A DNA stretch of 40,950 nucleotides from Mesosutterella faecium (GTDB taxonomy: Bacteria > Pseudomonadota > Gammaproteobacteria > Burkholderiales > Burkholderiaceae_F), in assembly GCF_022809315.2 (NCBI RefSeq), contig NZ_JAKZJU020000003.1, positions 1 through 40,950 of the forward strand, read 5' to 3'. Position 1 is the stretch's first letter; each line of letters starts with the position of its first letter. Position numbers and translations under genes: made by a program. Under the pieces are notes generated by a model, which was given only the letters and a program-made list of their open reading frames with translations, made no database searches and was not told the DNA's origin. Of this stretch, positions 1-6,490 are shown piece by piece.

Positions 1-113
1 CTTGGTTCTTCTACACTCCTACCCGTTCATCTAAACCCCCGAAAATTAAGGCTTCTTGCCAAACGCACATCATCTGCGTTACTCTCGTTTCATCACGTTT
101 CGTTTATCGTCAT

Positions 114-155
114 GGTGGCAGGGAGGGTGGCACGGTGGCAGGAAAAAGGGTGGCA
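114..155 (+). repeat. Four GGTGGCA direct repeats at the integrase start
   Basis: GGTGGCA occurs at 114-120, 126-132, 134-140 and 149-155, straddling the integrase start codon. Short repeats close to int in temperate phages are often arm-type sites for integrase or excisionase. That role is inferred here from position only; the repeats could also simply reflect the coding sequence and its ribosome binding site. Confidence 0.45.
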
Positions 156-1325
156 CAGAAATTAAAACTCTCGGATCCCGCGCAGCTTGCGGACGGGCTT
201 TACAGCGTGGGGAATGGACTCTATTTACGGAAGCGCGGGGTGGCAGCGTCCTGGTATTTCAGATATACAGAGAACGCCCGGCGCCGGGAAATTGGCCTGG
301 GCTCCGCATCCAGGCTCACGCCAACGGCAGCGAAGCGCTTGGCCGTGAAGCTGCGCGCGGACATAGCCGAGGGGAAGTTTCCTGGGCACGAGCAGCAGAA
401 GAAGATCGTGCCAACATTCGGGCAGATATGGGAGCGTGCCGTCGACCACTTCGCCACGCTCAAGGCCTGGCGCTCTAGCTACACGGATGAGAAGTGGAGA
501 TCGTCGATCCGGCTTTACATGCTGCCGACGCTCGCAGCCAAGCGCGTGGACGAGATCACCAGGGACGACGTGATCAGTATCCTCGGGCCGGTGTGGCAGC
601 ACCACGCTGAGACCGGCCGCAAGATCCGCATGCGGCTCGAGGCAATACTGGACTACTGCGAGTTCAACGGCTGGAGGACGGGCGACAATCCGGCGCGCTG
701 GCGCGGGAACCTGGACCAGGTCTTCCCGCCGCGCGTGCACCCTACCACGCACCTGATGGCCTACCCGTGGCGTGAGCTTCCGGCGCTCTGCCAGGCGCTC
801 TCGGAGAGCAACTCGATCGGATTTAAAGCGATACTGTTCGGGACATTGACGGCGTCCAGGGCGAACGAATTCGTGCCTGCACGCTGGGAGGAGTTTGATT
901 TCGACAGGAAGGTGTGGCTGATGCCGCGGAGGAAAGACGGTAAAGATTACCCGCACCGCGTGCCGCTTTCGGCCCAGGCTCTATCTATATTAGAGAGCCT
1001 GCCGCGCGAGGGGGAGTTCGTCTTCTCGCGCCTGGGGCGGGGGCACATATCAAAAGAGACGCCGCGGGTTCTGCTGCAGCGTCTCACTGGAAAGGGCTAC
1101 ACAATGCACGGCATGCGCAGCGCTTTCCGGGACTGGGGAGCTGAGAACGGAGAGGACTTCGTTCTCTGCGAGCTCGCGCTCTCGCACGCGGTCGGCAACG
1201 CAGTGACGTCAGCATACCTGCGCACCGACCAGCTCGATCAGCGTCGCCCTCTCATGCAGCGCTGGGCCGACTTTCTTTTGCCCGACGGATATAGTCCAGC
1301 ACGTCTTTCTTCTGCCAGCGCATAA
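135..1325 (+). CDS. int: Tyrosine site-specific recombinase (phage integrase)
   Basis: This 396-residue integrase would catalyse recombination between phage and host attachment sites. The N-terminal ~85 residues resemble the DUF4102-type arm-binding domain of P4-like integrases, with a central SAM-like core-binding region (~90-195) and a C-terminal catalytic domain. The catalytic set is complete: Arg242 (TASRANE), His325 and Arg328 (HGMRSAFRDW), His351 (LSHAVGN) and nucleophile Tyr361. The start is a GTG preceded by a GGGAGG ribosome binding site; a second in-frame GTG lies five codons on. It lies at the window edge with only 134 bases before it, so an attachment site is probably nearby, though none can be identified from one end. 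Its 3' end overlaps the convergent excisionase-like gene by 74 bases. Confidence 0.95.
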   Translation: MAGKRVAQKLKLSDPAQLADGLYSVGNGLYLRKRGVAASWYFRYTENARRREIGLGSASRLTPTAAKRLAVKLRADIAEGKFPGHEQQKKIVPTFGQIWERAVDHFATLKAWRSSYTDEKWRSSIRLYMLPTLAAKRVDEITRDDVISILGPVWQHHAETGRKIRMRLEAILDYCEFNGWRTGDNPARWRGNLDQVFPPRVHPTTHLMAYPWRELPALCQALSESNSIGFKAILFGTLTASRANEFVPARWEEFDFDRKVWLMPRRKDGKDYPHRVPLSAQALSILESLPREGEFVFSRLGRGHISKETPRVLLQRLTGKGYTMHGMRSAFRDWGAENGEDFVLCELALSHAVGNAVTSAYLRTDQLDQRRPLMQRWADFLLPDGYSPARLSSASA

Positions 1326-1479
1326 TGCCGTCGAAGCGCACGGGCTGAGCGATACTTCCGGAAGCGCGCAGCCTGTCGAGCGTCGAGCGGCTGATGTCCA
1401 AGAAGTCCATGATGTCCGCCGCTTTGACCCAAACCTCGCCCGAGGCAGATGGATCAGCGAGTTTATTCTTGCCCGTCAT
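1252..1479 (-). CDS. Excisionase / AlpA-like helix-turn-helix protein
   Basis: A 75-residue protein with an AlpA/excisionase-type winged helix: residues ~18-58 read VKAADIMDFLDISRSTLDRL and then a basic wing (VRFDGIMRWQKKDV). Such proteins bend DNA at attachment sites and set the direction of integrase action. It is the last gene of the leftward early operon, follows the DUF3310 gene with a 17-base overlap, and has a GGAGAAGGAG ribosome binding site. It runs convergently into int and overlaps its 3' end by 74 bases, so transcripts of the two genes would be antisense to one another. Excision control is inferred from family and position. Confidence 0.8.
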   Translation of the reverse strand: MTGKNKLADPSASGEVWVKAADIMDFLDISRSTLDRLRASGSIAQPVRFDGIMRWQKKDVLDYIRRAKESRPSAA

Positions 1480-1852
1480 TTTCTTTCTCCTTCTCCCGAA
1501 GTTTTATCGCGGCGTCCAGGCTGTTGCGCGCCAGGTGCCAGAAGTCAAGCGCAATTAAATGCAGCGGGTACGTGAGCTCGGTGCGGTCGCCAAGGGCTTT
1601 AATGTTGTCCTCTATCATCTGCTGCCGCTGAGGATCTATCGGCTCGTAGCCCGCATAGTGCTCGTCGATCCAATGCAAATACCACTGCGCTTTCCGCAAG
1701 TCCTCGTCGTACGCACCCTTGAAGGGCGCGCGCATGAGATACTTAACCGCGTTGCCCTTGGCGAAAGACATGTAGCCGACGATAGATATAACTTCATGGG
1801 GCAGCGAGTTATAGTGCGCCGGGTGGTCGATTTTCTCAGTATTCTCGGGCAT
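1463..1852 (-). CDS. DUF3310 family phage protein
   Basis: A 129-residue protein matching the DUF3310 pattern common in phage early operons: an N-terminal DHPAHYNSLPHEVI motif, then SFAKGNAVKYLMRAPFKGAYDEDLRKAQWYL spread over ~residues 29-59. These proteins are sometimes labelled nucleotide kinase-like, but no activity is firmly assigned. The start is ATG with AGGAG nine bases upstream inside the preceding gene; the two overlap by 17 bases, as do this gene and the excisionase gene. The C-terminus is highly charged (LREKEKEND). Co-transcription with SSB, MazG-like and recombination genes suggests a role in nucleotide or DNA metabolism. Confidence 0.8.
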   Translation of the reverse strand: MPENTEKIDHPAHYNSLPHEVISIVGYMSFAKGNAVKYLMRAPFKGAYDEDLRKAQWYLHWIDEHYAGYEPIDPQRQQMIEDNIKALGDRTELTYPLHLIALDFWHLARNSLDAAIKLREKEKENDGQE

Positions 1853-2075
1853 GTCTGTTGCTCCTTTCCTGCTTGAAAACCTTGCGGTGAACCTGGGTTA
1901 TGCGGTTGCGCTGCGTGCCGATCTCCCAGGACTGCCTATTGATGTCCAAGCGCATATCCTCGAGCGTTCGCTCCATGGCTTTCTTGTCGCGCTCGAGCGC
2001 CTCGATCCGATCACGCAGCCTGGCGAGCTCCTCGTGCAGCCCGTCGATCCGCGCTTTAGTCCTCCCGAATATCAT
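1836..2075 (-). CDS. Small coiled-coil protein, unknown function
   Basis: A 79-residue, highly charged protein. Residues ~8-60 form a continuous amphipathic helix with heptad-like spacing (IDGLHEELARLRDRIEALER), strongly suggesting a coiled coil, followed by a basic tail. No enzyme motif is visible. The ATG is preceded by GAGGAGGAAG within the end of the previous gene, which it overlaps by 20 bases. It sits in a tightly coupled early operon. It could be a structural adaptor or a small regulator; I do not recognise the family. Confidence 0.65.
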   Translation of the reverse strand: MIFGRTKARIDGLHEELARLRDRIEALERDKKAMERTLEDMRLDINRQSWEIGTQRNRITQVHRKVFKQERSNRHAREY

Positions 2076-2346
2076 CTTCTTCCTCCTCGTCCGACCGCTT
2101 GCCGAGAATTGCGCGCTCGAACCCAGGCGTTTTTGTAAGCTCGTATAGTCGGCGGGTCGACGCCCTGGCGCGGTTCACAAGCTTGTAGTAGTCGCGGGGC
2201 ACGACGTTACCCATGCGGGCGTCGTAGTAAAGCGCGTTGCCTAGCGCTACCTCCAGTGCCTGATTAGCTGACATGATCTGCCAGCGCAGGGCCGCTAGAA
2301 CCCGGGCCGGGGAAGTGCTTGGGTTCAAGATTGTCATGTCATTCAT
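2056..2346 (-). CDS. Hypothetical early phage protein with acidic C-terminus
   Basis: A 96-residue protein starting at MNDMTILNP. This start has GGAGAGAGG just upstream and overlaps the previous gene by 8 bases; a longer reading frame exists upstream, but its extra residues are an out-of-frame Arg/Ser/Thr-rich shadow of the neighbour. The body is helical and basic (PRDYYKLVNRARASTRRLYEL), and the last 18 residues are almost all Asp/Glu (DEEEEDDIRED). An acidic tail after a basic helical body can mark a DNA mimic or a binding partner of basic proteins, but there is no direct evidence for either. Confidence 0.65.
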   Translation of the reverse strand: MNDMTILNPSTSPARVLAALRWQIMSANQALEVALGNALYYDARMGNVVPRDYYKLVNRARASTRRLYELTKTPGFERAILGKRSDEEEEDDIRED

Positions 2347-2644
2347 GATCCTCTCTCCTTGATTCAGTCCAGTAATCGTGCTGCCACAACGTGACGTCCG
2401 GGTCGGTCCTCGTCGGCGCTGCAATGGCCGGCGGCACGGGCTTGTCGAACATGTCGATAGTCTTCGTGTCCTTCTTCGCGACATCGTCGAAGTGACGCAG
2501 CAGAAGGCCGATCTGCGAAACGATCCGGGCGGCGTCCGCCCTCTTCTCCATGTCGTAAGCAAACATCAGGCTGCGCGTCTGGCTGTTGCGGAACAGCAGT
2601 CTGCCGCCGTCTTCCGTGAGCTCAATCGATACTGCTATCTGCAT
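2339..2644 (-). CDS. Hypothetical early phage protein
   Basis: A 101-residue protein. The first ~60 residues alternate strand and helix (IAVSIELTEDGGRLLFRNSQ, then RADAARIVSQIGLLLRHFDD); the remainder is Pro-rich and probably flexible. The ATG directly follows the TGA of the upstream helix-turn-helix gene and has GGAGG at suitable spacing, so translation is probably coupled. I do not recognise a family. Its position between a DNA-binding protein and the replication-associated genes suggests an accessory early function, no more. Confidence 0.65.
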   Translation of the reverse strand: MQIAVSIELTEDGGRLLFRNSQTRSLMFAYDMEKRADAARIVSQIGLLLRHFDDVAKKDTKTIDMFDKPVPPAIAAPTRTDPDVTLWQHDYWTESRREDHE

Positions 2645-3202
2645 TCAATCCTCCACTTTGTCAAGATCCACGACGCGGCGCCTTAAGCCAGGCGTCTTCT
2701 TTATCTTTACGTCAACTGACGGCACAACTCTTACCGGCGCAGATGATGGGGCTACAGAATCTTCGACCAAGTGCACCGTCGTCCTCGCCTTCGCCTTCCG
2801 CGCGAGTTCGCGGATGCGCTTGATCTCGTCGTACTCGTAGGCCGTCGTGATCGCGCGATCGACCTCCTCTTCCGAGTAGCCCGTCTGTAGCGAGATGTCC
2901 CAGTTCGACAGTCCACTCAGCATCATCCCGACCATCAAGCCCTTCTCTGCGCGAGTGATCGTCTTCTGAACCAACTTTCTGCGCGCCGGATCTTCGTAGA
3001 CCCCAAGCCGCTTCAGATGATTTGAGATAGTCGTTTGCGTGACTCCGAAGTGGTCGGCGAGCGCGCCGCACGAGGCGCCAGCTAGATAGCGGCGGCACAT
3101 TTCTTTCAGCGCCTCTTTTGTTTCCAGCATTCCGGCGCCGCGGTGGGAATATGTTTGTATGCGCTTCGCGAGCGCTTCCAGCACAACAGGATCTGGGTTC
3201 AT
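2645..3202 (-). CDS. Helix-turn-helix DNA-binding protein
   Basis: A 185-residue protein with two probable helix-turn-helix segments: residues ~35-68 (YLAGASCGALADHFGVTQTT, then ISNHLKRLG) resembling a MarR/Sigma-70-r4-like recognition motif, and residues ~92-120 (MLSGLSNWDISLQTGYSEEE). A basic C-terminal region rich in Lys/Arg/Val follows. It probably binds phage DNA as a regulator or as an accessory packaging or replication factor. It overlaps the MazG-like gene by an ATGA junction, with AGGGGG upstream of its ATG. No exact family is recognised, and the second motif is less certain than the first. Confidence 0.7.
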   Translation of the reverse strand: MNPDPVVLEALAKRIQTYSHRGAGMLETKEALKEMCRRYLAGASCGALADHFGVTQTTISNHLKRLGVYEDPARRKLVQKTITRAEKGLMVGMMLSGLSNWDISLQTGYSEEEVDRAITTAYEYDEIKRIRELARKAKARTTVHLVEDSVAPSSAPVRVVPSVDVKIKKTPGLRRRVVDLDKVED

Positions 3203-3552
3203 ACATCCCCCTGCGCACGGTGCCGGCTGCGCTCCGGATCAAACCCCTGCGGATAGCGGGCACGCAGCTTGCTGATGTTCAGACGCATGACATCGCTCAG
3301 TTTCCAGCCTTGCGCGGTGCAGTACTCGGCCACGAACCACAGCAAATCCCCCAGTTCACGCTTCGCATGCTCAGGATCTGGCTCGTGCCCTTGGAATGTC
3401 TTTTGATAGATTCCGCAGATCTCTCCGATTTCAGAGACCATGCCCAGAGTTGCGTGCTGCGCCATCTCGTCGCGGGTTAGTTCCGGGTTTATCGTCCGGG
3501 CTGCGTCACTCTGATAGACGTTCGCGTCATATTTGTCGTACGTTATTTCCAT
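3199..3552 (-). CDS. MazG-like nucleotide pyrophosphohydrolase
   Basis: A 117-residue all-alpha protein of the MazG/dUTPase-2 superfamily, which hydrolyses (d)NTPs to monophosphate and pyrophosphate. The diagnostic metal-binding pattern is present: GMVSEIGEICGIYQK (E-x-x-E-like, ~37-51) followed by KRELGDLLWFVAEYC (E-x-x-D, ~63-77). Phage MazG proteins may alter host ppGpp or dNTP pools during infection; which nucleotide this one uses cannot be told. A GGAGG ribosome binding site precedes the ATG, and the stop overlaps the next start (ATGA). Confidence 0.85.
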   Translation of the reverse strand: MEITYDKYDANVYQSDAARTINPELTRDEMAQHATLGMVSEIGEICGIYQKTFQGHEPDPEHAKRELGDLLWFVAEYCTAQGWKLSDVMRLNISKLRARYPQGFDPERSRHRAQGDV

Positions 3553-3851
3553 AACCTGCCTCCTTCATTCATCTCTACCCGCCATGTCGTCGTCCCGCTT
3601 CGGCTTTCCCACACGCTGAAGCGAACGATCTGCGTACGCTTATCGGGGCTGAAAGCCACATCGACAGGCTCCGGCTGGGTGTACAGCCCACCGCCAAGCG
3701 ACTGCCAGAGGTACTTGCGAGCTGTGGATATCTGCCATTCCGTGATCCAGCCTTCGGGCTTCTCGTCGTACAGCACGCGGGGGGTGTTCTCGGCATCCTC
3801 GCCCTCGCGCTGCACGGTGACCTTCAGATGGCACATGTCAGAACGGGACAT
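3543..3851 (-). CDS. Hypothetical protein downstream of SSB
   Basis: A ~102-residue protein (97 if it begins at the second Met, base 3836). I favour the ATG at 3851 because GGAGA lies at good spacing; it overlaps the end of ssb by 14 bases. The reading frame continues upstream across ssb, but that part is an Arg/Ser-rich shadow. The sequence is beta-rich and polar (HLKVTVQREGEDAENTPRVL, then RTQIVRFSVWESRSG), without recognisable catalytic motifs. Its position straight after ssb suggests a replication or recombination accessory role. Function unknown. Confidence 0.6.
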   Translation of the reverse strand: MSRSDMCHLKVTVQREGEDAENTPRVLYDEKPEGWITEWQISTARKYLWQSLGGGLYTQPEPVDVAFSPDKRTQIVRFSVWESRSGTTTWRVEMNEGGRLWK

Positions 3852-4242
3852 CTTCGTCGTCTCCGAATGCCTGCTGCTGGGCCGGGGTCTGCTTGGGCGC
3901 GGGCGGGTTGCCGTGCGCCTTGGCACCGAGCTGCATCTGCTCGGCAATGATCTCGGTCGAGTAGCGCTTGACGCCGTCCTTTTCATAGCTGCGGGTGCGC
4001 AGACGACCCTCGATGTAGACCTCGCTGCCCTTCGTAAGGTACTGCTTCGCGGTCTCTGCCTGCCGCCCGAACAGCACGACGTTGTGCCACTCCGTCTCCT
4101 CGGTGCGATTCCCAGACTGGTCTTTTCGTGTCCGAGACGTCGCGACGGCGAGCCGGGCGACAGACGTTGCAGACGTCGTCTGTCCCATCTCGGGATCGCG
4201 CCCAAGGCGGCCAAGAAGAATGACTTTGTTCACTGATGCCAT
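3838..4242 (-). CDS. ssb: Single-stranded DNA-binding protein
   Basis: A 134-residue bacterial-type SSB. Residues 1-~108 form the OB-fold (start MASVNKVILLGRLGRDPEM; EETEWHNVVLFGRQAETAKQ; GSEVYIEGRLRTRSY). A Gln/Pro/Ala-rich linker follows, ending in the acidic interaction tip DDEDVPF at 128-134, equivalent to the host DDDIPF tip that recruits repair and replication partners. It protects ssDNA in phage replication and probably works with the Sak4-like annealing ATPase encoded upstream. AGGAGA precedes the ATG. Slightly shorter than host SSBs, as usual for phage versions. Confidence 0.95.
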   Translation of the reverse strand: MASVNKVILLGRLGRDPEMGQTTSATSVARLAVATSRTRKDQSGNRTEETEWHNVVLFGRQAETAKQYLTKGSEVYIEGRLRTRSYEKDGVKRYSTEIIAEQMQLGAKAHGNPPAPKQTPAQQQAFGDDEDVPF

Positions 4243-4264
4243 TTGTTTCTCCTATGCGAGTTGG

Positions 4265-4612
4265 TTAGTTGATCGGTGTTTCGATCTTTTCTATCTGCAA
4301 GTCTTTGAAGGCGTCCGGGTGCATCAGCGCGATCAGCGCGATCAGTCGGTAGAAGTCCTGCAAGAGTCCGGGTTGCCCGTCCTTCTGCATGCCAGCCAGC
4401 CGACCGTAGATGTATGCGCGCTCATCAGGCTCCAGCCAGCCCTCAGTCTTCTTCGATACTCTGACAAGCAACCGCTCGCGCTCTTTGTCTGTCAGCAGAC
4501 CGAGCACTTTCCATGCGACGGAGAAATCCATCAGGCACCGGTAGAGCGTCGCCACTAGCTCATCCCCGTTGACTTCTGTTTCGTCGATAATGATGTCCAT
4601 GCCGTGCGCCAT
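4265..4612 (-). CDS. Hypothetical early phage protein
   Basis: A 115-residue, largely helical protein. The ATG overlaps the stop of the Gp157-like gene by one base (TAATG), implying coupled translation; an alternative start is Met5. The central part has a charged helix (LTDKERERLLVRVSKKTEGW) followed by a hydrophobic helix (FYRLIALIALMHPDAF), which looks like a soluble helical bundle rather than a membrane span. No known family is recognised. Conserved order with Gp157 and ssb suggests an early replication-module function. Confidence 0.65.
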   Translation of the reverse strand: MAHGMDIIIDETEVNGDELVATLYRCLMDFSVAWKVLGLLTDKERERLLVRVSKKTEGWLEPDERAYIYGRLAGMQKDGQPGLLQDFYRLIALIALMHPDAFKDLQIEKIETPIN

Positions 4613-5133
4613 TACTTGATCCTCAGAGAAGTTCCTGCGGCGCCCAGCTTCGCGCCGGGGATGGTGGCGCCCTCTTTCAGTGCGGCCCGCAGGCCCGCTT
4701 TGTCCAGCCGCGGAGCCGGGTGCACCCAGTACTTATCCGGGATCTGAGCCTCGTCGAAAATCTCAACGCTGGGGGCCGTTTTGGCCACGCTGATCCGGAA
4801 GTCCGGAGATTCAACCTTCTTAATCCCCTGAGCAGTCATTGCGTCGAGAAGGTACTGCTTGAGGTGCTTGTTGCGATTCTCCAGAGCCTTTCTGCGTTTG
4901 TAGATAGCCTCTTCTCGATCCTTCATTTGCTCGATCAACGCCTGGCTGTCGTCCATAAATGCGGCGACAGCGCAAGCTTTGGCGTTGAATGTGACCTGGA
5001 GCGAGGAGAGTTCCAATTCAGCGGCGGCGAGAGCTTTTTCGTCATCCACCTCTCCTGTTTCTGCGTCAAAGCAGAGCTGGAGGCGATTGATGGCAGCAGA
5101 AAGCTGATCGTTAATTTCGTACAGAGAACTCAT
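4612..5133 (-). CDS. Gp157-like (Siphovirus Gp157 family) protein
   Basis: A 173-residue protein of the family typified by Streptococcus phage Gp157, found in many phage recombination modules. The N-terminal two-thirds is a long coiled coil (residues ~25-105; e.g. MKDREEAIYKRRKALENRNK). The C-terminal part has the family signature beta segment and PDKYWVHPAPRLDKAGLRAA, ending in a basic patch. Gp157 was linked to phage resistance in Streptococcus, but its biochemistry is unclear. I choose the ATG at 5133 because AAGGA is six bases upstream; an ATG at 5139 is too close to it. It sits between the SSB-like-tip protein and ssb. Confidence 0.85.
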   Translation of the reverse strand: MSSLYEINDQLSAAINRLQLCFDAETGEVDDEKALAAAELELSSLQVTFNAKACAVAAFMDDSQALIEQMKDREEAIYKRRKALENRNKHLKQYLLDAMTAQGIKKVESPDFRISVAKTAPSVEIFDEAQIPDKYWVHPAPRLDKAGLRAALKEGATIPGAKLGAAGTSLRIK

Positions 5134-5142
5134 GGCCATTCC

Positions 5143-5730
5143 TTAAAACGGGATGTTTTCGTCAGGTTCGCTAGACGAGGCTTCCTGGATGGGCTCGGAA
5201 GTACGAACGCGGAGCGTACGGTCTTTCAGCGTCGCGAGCCTCTTTTCCATCGCCTTTGCCTCGGTGGCTCGGTCGAGGATCTCGGCCGCGGTCATCTTCG
5301 TCGTCTTGTCGAACGGCGTGATGATGTTCATGCTGTACGGGTAGCGCTCGTTGCTGGGATCGTTAATCCTCTGGAGGAGCAGGCCAATCGGCTTGTCGAT
5401 GAGTTCAGGAAAGCGATCAACAGGCGTCACCGTTCCGTTGCGATTCACATCTCCGCTTACAGATACAACCTCCTTCAGGCGAAGAACTGTCATGATGGCG
5501 TCCACAATGGCGCGGTTGAATGTCGCTTCGCCATTGATCTTCTGAACGCACATCGAAATGTTGCACCGCTGTCCCTCAACAGACAGGAAGTCAAAATGCA
5601 TGAACCCAGCGCCGCTGCGTGTTCTGATGAAATAAGCGTCCTTAAAAACGCCCTCATAGGCGCCGCTGATATCAATCATTTGTGCTTTTCCGACAGAGCG
5701 AGCGCCCTTAGGATCGAGAGAAAATTTCAT
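5143..5730 (-). CDS. DUF669-like ssDNA-recombination partner with SSB-type acidic tip
   Basis: A 195-residue protein beginning MKFSLDPKGARSVGKAQM; GGAG lies nine bases before this ATG, and the longer upstream frame is a shadow of the ATPase gene. Residues ~18-100 are beta-rich (FIRTRSGAGFMHFDFLSVEG) and resemble the DUF669-like proteins that often neighbour Sak4/AAA annealing ATPases. A charged helix follows, and the protein ends in DENIPF, an SSB-like acidic hydrophobic tip. This tip suggests recruitment of SSB-interacting proteins or mimicry of SSB. Placed directly after the ATPase gene, one base apart. The family assignment is moderate. Confidence 0.65.
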   Translation of the reverse strand: MKFSLDPKGARSVGKAQMIDISGAYEGVFKDAYFIRTRSGAGFMHFDFLSVEGQRCNISMCVQKINGEATFNRAIVDAIMTVLRLKEVVSVSGDVNRNGTVTPVDRFPELIDKPIGLLLQRINDPSNERYPYSMNIITPFDKTTKMTAAEILDRATEAKAMEKRLATLKDRTLRVRTSEPIQEASSSEPDENIPF

Positions 5731-5731
5731 T

Positions 5732-6391
5732 TCATGCTCCTTTAACGTTTGAAGTGATTCCGTAGTAGCTGCATATAGCCGCATCGACTGCAGCAAGGTC
5801 GTTGTCGATTTCTGGATCATTGAAGAGTCCCATGGGAGACTTGACGGTGTCTGACCCCGAGTTCTGCGTTGAGAAGAAATAGCGGCCATTGACGACGTGT
5901 GTTCTAAGAACTGTGGTGAACAAGCCCTCTACAACAATCTTGTCGTCCAGAAGCTTTCCGAGCGTCTTGATGCGCGTGTTTCCGAACTCGTCCGTTGCTG
6001 TGTGAGCAAGGACGTAAACCCGCTTGTCGTGATCGAGATCTGAAGCGGCTTTTGCGATATCGAATCCGGCGCCCCCGATGTCGTTGAACTTGTCGAACGA
6101 TTTCTCGTTTCTCCGGTTCATGTACATATTCGCTAGGATGTACTGCCAGTCATCGATGACGATGATTTCATCCTTGGCTCTGGACATGACGGCAAGAATC
6201 GTTTTAGGGTTGTCGGCGACATAGATATTCCCGCCGTCATCCTTCACCTTAACTTCTCGCCACCCTTTCGGAGGGAAGGGGAGAGGCTTTCTCTCGGGCT
6301 GGATGAGTAGCGTTTTGCTCGGATCCAGGTTCCTGAGAGAGCAGGTTTTGCCAGTTCCAGACTCTCCCAAGATCAATGTGGCATAACTCAT
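5732..6391 (-). CDS. Sak4-like RecA-fold ATPase (phage ssDNA annealing/recombination)
   Basis: A 219-residue P-loop ATPase with Walker A GESGTGKT at residues 9-16 and Walker B IIVIDD at 76-81, followed by VYVLAHT (sensor-like strand). Length and motif spacing match the Sak4/AAA_24 group of phage single-strand annealing proteins, which act with SSB in recombination. The ATG at 6391 has GGAG upstream. The frame extends further upstream to 6460, but that segment crosses a terminator-like hairpin and is unlikely to be coding. As the first gene of the leftward early operon, it probably depends on the promoter and palindromic operator at 6435-6490. Confidence 0.85.
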   Translation of the reverse strand: MSYATLILGESGTGKTCSLRNLDPSKTLLIQPERKPLPFPPKGWREVKVKDDGGNIYVADNPKTILAVMSRAKDEIIVIDDWQYILANMYMNRRNEKSFDKFNDIGGAGFDIAKAASDLDHDKRVYVLAHTATDEFGNTRIKTLGKLLDDKIVVEGLFTTVLRTHVVNGRYFFSTQNSGSDTVKSPMGLFNDPEIDNDLAAVDAAICSYYGITSNVKGA

Positions 6392-6402
6392 GTTTGCTCC
6401 AT

Positions 6403-6434
6403 AAAAAAATCCGCCTGACTTGCGCCTGGCGGAT
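6403..6434 (-). terminator. Rho-independent terminator / leader attenuator
   Basis: Read on the minus strand, ATCCGCC (6434-6428) pairs with GGCGGAT (6415-6409) and is followed by a run of seven T. It lies between the ParA-like gene and the Sak4-like gene. It ends transcription coming from the ParA-like gene. If the early promoter lies at 6435-6490, this hairpin sits in the leader of the early operon and could act as an attenuator needing antitermination. Confidence 0.8.
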
Positions 6435-6462
6435 CTGATGTAAAACTCTAAAATTTTCAACC

Positions 6463-6479
6463 TACTACAATTTGTAGTA
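6463..6479. promoter_or_regulatory. Perfect palindrome, probable repressor operator
   Basis: TACTACAA-T-TTGTAGTA is an exact 8+8 palindrome around one base. It lies 12 bases past the ParA-like stop codon and upstream of the Sak4-like operon. Its CTAC/GTAG half-sites recur at the PL- and PR-like promoters around the CI-like repressor, so it is a plausible operator for the leftward early operon. Confidence 0.6.
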
Positions 6480-6490
6480 AATTGCTTTGC

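Noticed and set aside
1..134. Possible tRNA fragment or attL at the left edge
   Set aside because: No T-loop, CCA-adjacent stem or other tRNA element could be recognised in 134 bases, and the partner site is outside the window.
56..478. Plus-strand frame overlapping the integrase start
   Set aside because: The integrase frame has family motifs and a ribosome binding site; this frame shows neither.
5732..6460. Longer N-terminus for the Sak4-like ATPase starting at 6460
   Set aside because: It would translate through the terminator hairpin, and the ATG at 6391 has a proper ribosome binding site and the expected distance to Walker A.
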